Position numbers and translations under genes: made by a program. This document shows positions 57,424 through 64,000 of a DNA stretch of 64,000 bases, one piece after another. The notes under the pieces are model-generated. The model did no database searches. It saw only the letters and a list, made by a program, of their open reading frames with translations, and was not told the DNA's origin. The DNA is taken from positions 1 through 64,000 of the forward strand of contig NZ_JBKQWU010000015.1 of assembly GCF_047275745.1 (NCBI RefSeq), given 5' to 3'. Origin of the DNA: Amaricoccus sp047275745 (GTDB taxonomy: Bacteria > Pseudomonadota > Alphaproteobacteria > Rhodobacterales > Rhodobacteraceae). The stretch's first letter is position 1, and every line of letters starts with the position of its first letter.

Positions 57424-60400
57424 GTGAAACGCCTGCTCGCCCTCATCTGTCTTCTCAGCTTCTTTGGCATCGCCGCCCTCGCCCAGTCCGAGGGTGACGA
57501 GAACGACAACGGCTTCCTGATCAACATGCTGCAGAACCAGCTGTCGGGACCGGGCCGTCAGATCCAGGTCTCCGGTGTCAGCGGCCTGCTCTCGTCGCAG
57601 GCGCGGATCGAGCAGATCACCGTCTCCGACGAGCAAGGCGCCTGGCTCACGCTCAGGAACGTGGCGCTCGACTGGACGCGCTCCGCGCTGCTTCTCGGCC
57701 GGCTCAACATCAACCGCCTCGCCGCCGACGAGATCGAGCTCGCGCGCCAGCCGGACATTCCGCCGACGCCGGTGCTCGAACAGACCGAGGCGACCCCGTT
57801 CCAGGTGCCGGAACTTCCGGTCCAGGTCCAGCTCCAGGAACTCGCGATCGGCCGCTTCATCCTCGGCGAACCCGTCGCCGGCGTCGCGGCGGAACTGTCG
57901 CTGAACGGCAACCTCAGCCTTGCGAGCGGCGAGCTCGACACGACGCTCAATGCGGAACGGCTCGACGCGCCCGGTGGCACGCTCGGGCTTCAGGCGAGTT
58001 TCGCCAATGAATCTCGCCAGCTCGGCCTCGACCTGCACCTCCAGGAGCCGGCGGGCGGTCTGGTTTCGACGCTGCTCAAGATCGAGAACGAGCCGCCGAT
58101 CGACCTGCGTCTCGCGGGCAACGGGCCGCTCGACAATGTGGATATCACCCTCGCGCTCGACGCCGCGAGCGAGCGGCTCCTCGGCGGCACGCTGGCGCTG
58201 CGCGGCGGCGACGAAGGGCTCGGCTTCGACGCCGACATCCGGGGCGGCATCGCGCCGCTCATTCCCGCCGCCTATCGCGACTTCTTCGCGGGCGAGACCG
58301 CGCTGAGCGCGAATGGCGTGCGCAAGACCGATGGCGGCACCCGCCTCGACGCGCTGTCGCTCAGGGGCGCGGTGCTGGAGCTCGACGGCAGCTTCGACAC
58401 GACGGCGGACGGCTTCCCGCGGGCGATCGACCTCACCGGCGCGCTCGGCGATCCGGAAGCCGCGCCTGTAACCCTTCCCGTGCCCGGGGCCGCGACCACG
58501 CTCAACTCGGCCCGGCTCTATCTCTCCTACGGGCAGCAGACGCGCTGGAACGGCTTCGTGGTGCTCGACCGGCTGACGGCGCGCGGCGTCTCGATGGAGG
58601 ATCTGACGCTCAACCTCGGGGGGCTGGCGGAGAACCTCGAAGACCCGGCCGCGCGCTCGATCACCCTCGCGCTCGAAGGTCTCGCGACCGGCGTCACGAC
58701 CGACGATCCGGCGATGGCGGAGGCGCTCGGCGACCGGTTCGACCTTTTCGCCGACGTGGCCATGCCGCCCGGCGCGCCGGTGGAAGTCCGCCAGCTTCAG
58801 CTCTCCGGCTCCGGTCTCTCGGTCTTCTCGGCCGGCACGCTGGAGGATTGGGTCTATGCCGGCCGGAATTCGGTCAAGGTCGACGATCTCGCCCCCTTCG
58901 GCGCCATCGCGGCCCGGCCGCTCGCCGGTGGCATCGACATCGACGCCGACGGTTCGATCAGCCCGCTGAGCGGCGGTCTGGACCTGACGCTGGCGGGCAG
59001 CGCGCAGGATGTGAGGATCGGCGATCCGCGGGCGGATGCGCTGATGGCCGGGGAAACGACGCTCGCGGGCCGCGTCGTGCGCGATGCGAACGGCATCCGG
59101 ACCGAGGGGCTCCGCGTCGGCAACGCGCAGTTCTCGCTCGCCTCCGATGGCCGCATCTCCTCGACCAGCACCGATTTCACCTTCGACGCCTCGCTCGCCG
59201 ATCTCTCGCAGATCGATCCGCGTCTCGGCGGCGCCCTGACCGCCTCGGGCACGGCGCGGGGTTCGGGACAGGATATCGACGTCGATTTCGACGCGCGCAT
59301 TCCCGAGGGCGAGCTGATGGACCGGCCGCTGACCGGCGCGGAACTCGGCTTCACCGGCACCGTCGCGGGGCTCGGCGCCGCCACGGCCGTGACCGGCGAT
59401 CTGCGGGGCGGCGGCCAGTTCGGCGACCAGCCCCTGTCGCTCGCGGGCAGCATCGACACGACGGGCGGACAGCAGGAGATCCGCAGCCTCCGCGCCGCGG
59501 TCGGGCCGAATACCGTGGCGGGCGATGTGATCCGCGCGGCGGACGGGCTCATGACCGGCTCGCTCGCGCTCCGCGCCCCCGATATCGCCCCGATCGCCGC
59601 CCTCGCCCTCACCGAAGGCTCGGGCGCCATCGAAGCCGACCTCGACCTCGCACCCGAGGACGGGCGGCAGCGTGTGACCGTCGCGGCCAACGGGCGCGAG
59701 ATCGCCGTCGCGGGCAGTTCCATCGCATCGGTCAATCTCGACGCGGCCATCTCCGACGCGCTCGGCGTGCCGATGGTGAACGGCTCGCTCGCCGGCACTT
59801 CGATCCGGGCCGGCGGGCTCGACATCGTCACCGTGAATGCGACGGCCACGCCGGATGGCGAGAACCGCACCGCCTTCTCCGCCGACAGCCGGCTCGCGAT
59901 CGGCACGCTGATCGACATGACCGGCGCGCTCGACCGGCTGAATCCCGGCATGGCGGTCACGCTCGATACGCTGCGGCTCCGCCAGGACCCGCGGGTCGCG
60001 ACGCTGACCCAGCCCGCGACGATCACCATGCGCGACGGCACCACGACGCTGACGCCGCTTACCCTCGATTTCGGCACGGGACGGTTGAGCGCCCAGGGCA
60101 CGGTCGCCGAGGACTACGACCTCGCCATCGATCTCGAAACCCTGCCGCTTGATATCGCCAATGCGATCGCCCCGGATCTCGGCGCGGCGGGCGACGTGAC
60201 CGGGACCGCCCGCGTGACCGGCCCGCGCGCGACGCCGAACGTAAGCTTCGACGTGGCGGGCAACGGGCTCGGCGCCCAGGCGACGCGGGACGCCGGCATG
60301 CCGCCGCTCGCGCTCACCGCGACTGGCACCACCGAGGGCGGCCAGCTGAACCTCGACGCGGCCGCCACGGCGCCGAACGGGCTCGACCTCCGCGTCGCGG

Positions 60401-62049
60401 GCGGCGTGCCGATGGCCGCGTCGGGCGCGCTTGGACTCGATGTCGCGCTCAATTCGCTGCCGCTCGCCATGGTGGACGGGCTCGCGGGGGATCAGGGGCT
60501 GCGCGGCGACATCACCGGCAATGCGCGGGTGACAGGCACATTCGCCGATCCGAACGCAACCTTCGAGCTGAACGGGAGCGGCCTCACGATGAACACGCTG
60601 GCGGCCGCGGGCAGCGGGCCGCTCACCCTGACCTCGCGCGGAGATTTCGCAAACCAGACGCTGACGCTTTCCGAAGCGCGGCTCGGTGGCGGCGGAGTCG
60701 ACTTCGCCGCCTCGGGCCGGGTGCCGCTCAGCGGCTCCGGCCTCGATGTCTCGGGCTCGGGCACCCTCCCCCTCTCGCTCGCCAATGCCTTCCTCGCGGA
60801 GCGCTCCACCCAGGTCGCCGGCACCGCCGCGCTCGACTTCCGCGCGCTGGGCTCGATCACCGCCCCGGTCCTGTCGGCCAATGCGCGGATGGACGACGGC
60901 ACGCTGGTCGATCCCGAGACCAATGTCCGGCTCAACAACATCGATCTCGACGCGTCGCTCGCGAACAACACGGTGAACCTCCGCAACCTCTCGGCCAATT
61001 CGGCGGCCGGCGGCGGGCTCGCGGCTTCCGGCACCCTCGGCCTCGGCGAGGGGCTGCCGGCCGATCTCGACGTGCGCCTCAACGACCTGCGCTATACCGA
61101 CGGGTCGTTCGTGTCGACGCGGCTCTCGGGCAACCTCTCGGCGGAGGGACCGATGCTCGGCGACGGTCTCGTCAGCGGCACGATCGACCTCGGAACGACG
61201 GAAGTCTCGATCTCGGAAGGGCTCGGCGCCGGCGCCTCGGCCAATCTCGAACTGGTGATTCACGAACTGCCGCCGCGCCGGGTGACCGAGACGCTCGAAC
61301 GCGCCGGGATCGGGCTCGACCCGGCGGCCAAGGCGGAGCCGGCGAGCCAGTCCAGGCTGCGTCTCGACGTGCTGATCCGCGCCCCGCGCCAGATCTTCAT
61401 CCGGGGCCGCGGCCTCGACGCCGAGCTTGGCGGCGAGACGCGGATTCAGGGCACGGCCTCCAATGTCCAGCCGGTCGGCCAGTTCCAGCTTCGCCGCGGG
61501 CGCCTGTCGATCCTCGGCCAGCGGCTCGATTTCGACGAAGGCTCGCTGACACTCGTGGGCGACCTCGATCCGCAGATCCATTTCGTGGCCCAGACCCTGT
61601 CGGAGGACGTGACCGCCTACATCACCGTCACCGGCAGCGCCACGGCGCCCGAGGTCATCTTCTCCTCGGACCCGGAACTGCCGCAGGACGAGGTCTTGGC
61701 GCGCATCCTGTTCAACCGCTCCGCGGATGCCCTGTCTCCATTCCAGCTCGCCCAGCTCGCAGCCGCGGCGGCGGAACTCGCGGGCGGCGGCGGCGGCGGG
61801 CTGATGGAACAGCTGCGCAGTTCGACCGGCCTCGACGACCTCGATATCGTCACCGAGGAGAACGGCTCCACCGCCGTCCGCGCCGGCCGCTACGTCAGCG
61901 ACGATGTCTATGTCGACGTGCAGACCGGCAGCGACGGCGTGAGCCGCGCGGCGGTGCAGGTTGAACTGACGGATACGGTTCAGGGCCGCGGCGAAGTCGG
62001 CAGCGACGGCAACACGGAACTCGGCCTGTTCTACGAGCGCGATTTCTGA
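57424..62049 (+). CDS. tamB: TamB, translocation and assembly module subunit
   Basis: This protein of about 1541 residues has an N-terminal signal anchor (KRLLALICLLSFFGIAALAQ) and a very long repetitive beta-helical (AsmA/bridge-like) body. It ends with the TamB/DUF490 domain (about the last 350 residues; LPQDEVLARILFNRSADALSPFQLAQLAAAAAELAGGGGGGLMEQLR, and a final aromatic ESDF-like tail YERDF). It spans the periplasm and partners TamA. I chose the GTG at 57424, which gives a clean signal; a TTG at 57409 would add five residues. Both ribosome sites are weak, as expected for coupling to tamA. Confidence 0.93.
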   Translation: MKRLLALICLLSFFGIAALAQSEGDENDNGFLINMLQNQLSGPGRQIQVSGVSGLLSSQARIEQITVSDEQGAWLTLRNVALDWTRSALLLGRLNINRLAADEIELARQPDIPPTPVLEQTEATPFQVPELPVQVQLQELAIGRFILGEPVAGVAAELSLNGNLSLASGELDTTLNAERLDAPGGTLGLQASFANESRQLGLDLHLQEPAGGLVSTLLKIENEPPIDLRLAGNGPLDNVDITLALDAASERLLGGTLALRGGDEGLGFDADIRGGIAPLIPAAYRDFFAGETALSANGVRKTDGGTRLDALSLRGAVLELDGSFDTTADGFPRAIDLTGALGDPEAAPVTLPVPGAATTLNSARLYLSYGQQTRWNGFVVLDRLTARGVSMEDLTLNLGGLAENLEDPAARSITLALEGLATGVTTDDPAMAEALGDRFDLFADVAMPPGAPVEVRQLQLSGSGLSVFSAGTLEDWVYAGRNSVKVDDLAPFGAIAARPLAGGIDIDADGSISPLSGGLDLTLAGSAQDVRIGDPRADALMAGETTLAGRVVRDANGIRTEGLRVGNAQFSLASDGRISSTSTDFTFDASLADLSQIDPRLGGALTASGTARGSGQDIDVDFDARIPEGELMDRPLTGAELGFTGTVAGLGAATAVTGDLRGGGQFGDQPLSLAGSIDTTGGQQEIRSLRAAVGPNTVAGDVIRAADGLMTGSLALRAPDIAPIAALALTEGSGAIEADLDLAPEDGRQRVTVAANGREIAVAGSSIASVNLDAAISDALGVPMVNGSLAGTSIRAGGLDIVTVNATATPDGENRTAFSADSRLAIGTLIDMTGALDRLNPGMAVTLDTLRLRQDPRVATLTQPATITMRDGTTTLTPLTLDFGTGRLSAQGTVAEDYDLAIDLETLPLDIANAIAPDLGAAGDVTGTARVTGPRATPNVSFDVAGNGLGAQATRDAGMPPLALTATGTTEGGQLNLDAAATAPNGLDLRVAGGVPMAASGALGLDVALNSLPLAMVDGLAGDQGLRGDITGNARVTGTFADPNATFELNGSGLTMNTLAAAGSGPLTLTSRGDFANQTLTLSEARLGGGGVDFAASGRVPLSGSGLDVSGSGTLPLSLANAFLAERSTQVAGTAALDFRALGSITAPVLSANARMDDGTLVDPETNVRLNNIDLDASLANNTVNLRNLSANSAAGGGLAASGTLGLGEGLPADLDVRLNDLRYTDGSFVSTRLSGNLSAEGPMLGDGLVSGTIDLGTTEVSISEGLGAGASANLELVIHELPPRRVTETLERAGIGLDPAAKAEPASQSRLRLDVLIRAPRQIFIRGRGLDAELGGETRIQGTASNVQPVGQFQLRRGRLSILGQRLDFDEGSLTLVGDLDPQIHFVAQTLSEDVTAYITVTGSATAPEVIFSSDPELPQDEVLARILFNRSADALSPFQLAQLAAAAAELAGGGGGGLMEQLRSSTGLDDLDIVTEENGSTAVRAGRYVSDDVYVDVQTGSDGVSRAAVQVELTDTVQGRGEVGSDGNTELGLFYERDF

Positions 62050-62255
62050 CCGGGACCGCCGTTTCGCCCTGACGCCTCCCGCGCGTTGGCCATCATCTCC
62101 ACGTCATCCGGGGCAGGCCCGGCCCGGGCGTGGCTGGCGCACGAGCGCGGTCGCAGGCCGCCGCGACAATCTGACCCACCGCGAGCGGCACCTCGACACT
62201 TCGTCTCCGGGCGGATAGAAGATAACCAAAATAGTCGTGTTTAGGGAGGACAGAC

Positions 62256-63269
62256 ATGCCGAGACCGATGATCATGACCGCCTTGCTCGCGCTGGCCGCG
62301 GGCGCCGCGCCCGCCCTGGCGCAGGAGGTCAATATCTATTCCTCTCGCCACTACGACACCGACGAGAAGCTCTATTCCGACTTCACCGAGGCGACCGGCA
62401 TCAAGGTGAACCGGATCGAGGGCACGGCGGACGAGCTCACCGCGCGAATGAAGGCCGAGGGCGAGAACAGCCCCGCCGACATCATCCTGACCGTCGACGC
62501 CGGGCGAGCCTGGTTCGCTGATCAGGAAGATCTGCTACAGGACATCGACTCCGAGGTGCTGAACGAGCGGATCCCCGATTATCTGCGCTCCCCCGATGGC
62601 GCCTGGTACGGATTCTCGACCCGCGCCCGGGTGATCTTCTACGCCAAGGACCGCGTGGAAACTCCGCCGCAAACCTATGCCGAACTCGCCGATCCGAAGT
62701 GGAAGGGCAAGGTCTGCATCCGCTCGTCGAGCAACATCTACAATCTCTCGCTGATGGCCGCGATCATCGCGCATGAGGGCGAGGAGGGCGCGAAGGCCTG
62801 GGCGGAGGGCGTGCTGGCCAATCTCGCCCGTCCGCCGGAGGGGGGTGACACCGATCAGCTCCGGGGCCTCGTCTCGGGTATCTGCGATGTCGCGGTCGCG
62901 AACACCTATTATTTCGCCCGCGCCCAGGCCGAGCCGGTCGAGGGGATCGGCGCCGATGTCGAGAAGATCGGCTGGGTCTTCCCGAACCAGGAAACGACCG
63001 GCACCCATCTCAACATCGCCGCGGCCGGCGTGGCCGCCCATGCGCCGAACCGCGAGGAGGCGGTCCAGTTCCTCGAATACCTGACGACCGGCTCGGCGCA
63101 GGAGTTCTTCGCGAACCAGAACCACGAATTCCCGGTCGTGCCCGACGCCGAGGTCGGCGAGATCGCCGCCGCGCTCGGCGCGTTCAAGCCCGATACGCTG
63201 AACCTGAACGCGCTCGGCGAGAACCAGGCCAAGGCGCAGGCGATCTTCAACGAGGTCGGCTTCCCCTAA
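62256..63269 (+). CDS. Iron(III) ABC transporter substrate-binding protein (FbpA/FutA-like)
   Basis: This 337-residue periplasmic protein has a signal peptide (ending APALAQ, about residue 22) followed by EVNIYSSRHYDTDEKLYSDFTEATGIKV, a start shared by FutA/FbpA iron binders. Likely iron ligands are the early Tyr and the Tyr pair in VANTYYFARAQ, with LTVDAGRAW and CIRSSSNIYNLSLMAAIIA typical of the family. AGGGAGGA precedes the ATG. No permease or ATPase gene is in the window. A close paralogue follows 143 nt downstream, with an intrinsic terminator between. The 206 nt upstream of it hold no gene; a clear iron box was not seen. Confidence 0.94.
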   Translation: MPRPMIMTALLALAAGAAPALAQEVNIYSSRHYDTDEKLYSDFTEATGIKVNRIEGTADELTARMKAEGENSPADIILTVDAGRAWFADQEDLLQDIDSEVLNERIPDYLRSPDGAWYGFSTRARVIFYAKDRVETPPQTYAELADPKWKGKVCIRSSSNIYNLSLMAAIIAHEGEEGAKAWAEGVLANLARPPEGGDTDQLRGLVSGICDVAVANTYYFARAQAEPVEGIGADVEKIGWVFPNQETTGTHLNIAAAGVAAHAPNREEAVQFLEYLTTGSAQEFFANQNHEFPVVPDAEVGEIAAALGAFKPDTLNLNALGENQAKAQAIFNEVGFP

Positions 63270-63315
63270 TCCGATCAGGGCGCGGCCGGACCGGCGCGCG
63301 CCAGCACGGATGGAG

Positions 63316-63356
63316 AGGCGCCCGGCCCTGCGCGGTCGGGCGCCTTTCCTTTTGTT
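63316..63356 (+). terminator. Intrinsic terminator between the two iron-binding protein genes
   Basis: A 12-bp stem (63316-63327 with 63334-63345, one G-U pair, 6-nt loop) is followed by TTCCTTTTGTT. It should end most transcripts of the first gene, so the second may be expressed separately or at lower level. Confidence 0.75.
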
Positions 63357-63412
63357 GACCTTCTTACTCGGGAATGTCAGACCACGCGGGCCACCCTCAA
63401 CCGGAGCCGCCG

Positions 63413-64000
63413 ATGCATCGTCTTCTCGCCGCCGCGTTCATCGCGGCAACCGCCCTGCCCGGCTGGGCGCAGGAGGTCAACATCTACTCCTCGCGCCATT
63501 ACGACACGGACGAGAAGCTCTATCTCGATTTCACCGAGGCGACGGGGATCGAGGTCAACCGGATCGAGGGCACGACCGACGAGCTCATCGCCCGGCTGAA
63601 GGCCGAGGGCCGCAACAGCCCGGCCGACATCCTCCTAACCGTGGACGCGGGCCGGATCTGGCTCGCCGACCGCGAGGGGCTGCTCCAGCCGGTCCAGTCG
63701 GACGTGCTTGACAGCCGCGTGCCGGCGGAGTTCCGGCATCCGGACGATCACTGGTTCGGCTTCTCGACCCGCGCGCGGATCATCTTCCACTCGAAATCAC
63801 GCGTCCCGAACCCGCCGCGCACCTATGAGGCGCTCGCCGATCCGGAATGGAAGGGCCGCGTCTGCATCCGCTCGGCGACGGATGTCTACAACCTCTCGCT
63901 CATGAGCGCGATCATCGCCCATGACGGCGAGGCCGGGGCGGCGGAATGGGCGAAGGGCGTGCTCGACAACCTCGCCCGCCCGCCGGAGGGCGCGGATCTC
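63413..64000 (+). CDS. Second iron(III) substrate-binding protein, cut by the window end
   Basis: The first 196 residues are present. A signal peptide ends at about residue 19 (PGWAQ) and the mature part begins EVNIYSSRHYDTDEKLYLDFTEATGIEV, nearly identical to the preceding protein. Many residues are then substituted across the visible length (for example IWLADREGLLQPV and HSKSRVPNPP), so it is an older duplicate rather than a recent one. GGAG lies before the ATG. The C-terminal part with the paired tyrosine ligands is outside the window. Confidence 0.92.
   Translation, partial: MHRLLAAAFIAATALPGWAQEVNIYSSRHYDTDEKLYLDFTEATGIEVNRIEGTTDELIARLKAEGRNSPADILLTVDAGRIWLADREGLLQPVQSDVLDSRVPAEFRHPDDHWFGFSTRARIIFHSKSRVPNPPRTYEALADPEWKGRVCIRSATDVYNLSLMSAIIAHDGEAGAAEWAKGVLDNLARPPEGADL

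Noticed and set aside
56926..61581. A 1551-codon open frame on the minus strand
   Set aside because: It is the antisense shadow of tamB; its apparent repeats mirror those of TamB.

Overview
The window is about 64 kb of very GC-rich (near 70 %) chromosomal DNA from an alphaproteobacterium, most likely a Rhodobacter/Paracoccus-type organism. This is inferred from gene content, not from rRNA, which is absent. Markers are the fused Sat-CysC sulfate-activating enzyme, a trgB-like Nudix gene next to cysK, a ChrR-like zinc anti-sigma factor near cfaS and a photolyase gene, an IalB-family protein, a BphP/heme oxygenase pair and an Agrobacterium-type BphP architecture. Coding density is high. Most very long antisense frames are GC-rich codon artefacts and were left out.

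Layout. 1-0.87 kb: a short orphan ORF that may be an integrase remnant, then a tRNA(CAU). 0.9-5.2 kb: bacteriophytochrome hybrid kinase, its heme oxygenase and an rRNA methyltransferase. 5.3-12.4 kb: Cu/Zn superoxide dismutase, the cyoABCD quinol oxidase operon with a SURF1 gene, and a divergent MFS transporter. 12.4-18 kb: an IMPACT-family protein, a bifunctional mannose-1-phosphate guanylyltransferase/isomerase with a long structured leader, an acetamidase/formamidase and a membrane-anchored TerB_N/TerB_C protein. 18.3-27.2 kb: an SbmA/YddA-type ABC protein followed by GH3, GH144-like and GH94 enzymes, which together look like a beta-1,2-glucan breakdown locus. 27.3-35.5 kb: a HerA-like ATPase, an IalB protein, an lpxD-ACP-ketoacyl synthase operon, and a divergent pair for peptidoglycan 3-3 crosslink synthesis (YcbB type) and hydrolysis (DUF882/MepK type). 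35.6-43.1 kb: rplU-rpmA // GNAT-obg-proB-proA, then a DUF3772/MscS channel. 43.1-49.8 kb: cysK, a GGCT-Nudix fusion, an orphan ChrR-like anti-sigma gene with a sigma-E-type promoter, cfaS, photolyase and a DinB protein. 50-55.2 kb: sat-cysC, msrB and rfbBDA (no rfbC). 55.5-62 kb: tamA-tamB. 62.2-64 kb: two tandem iron(III) substrate-binding protein genes, the second cut by the window end.

The two regions most worth following up are the three-enzyme glucan locus and the ChrR/CfaS/photolyase stress cluster, where the anti-sigma gene has no sigma factor beside it but carries a TGATCC-N18-TAGCA promoter match. All functional calls come from reading protein motifs and gene context; no database search was run.
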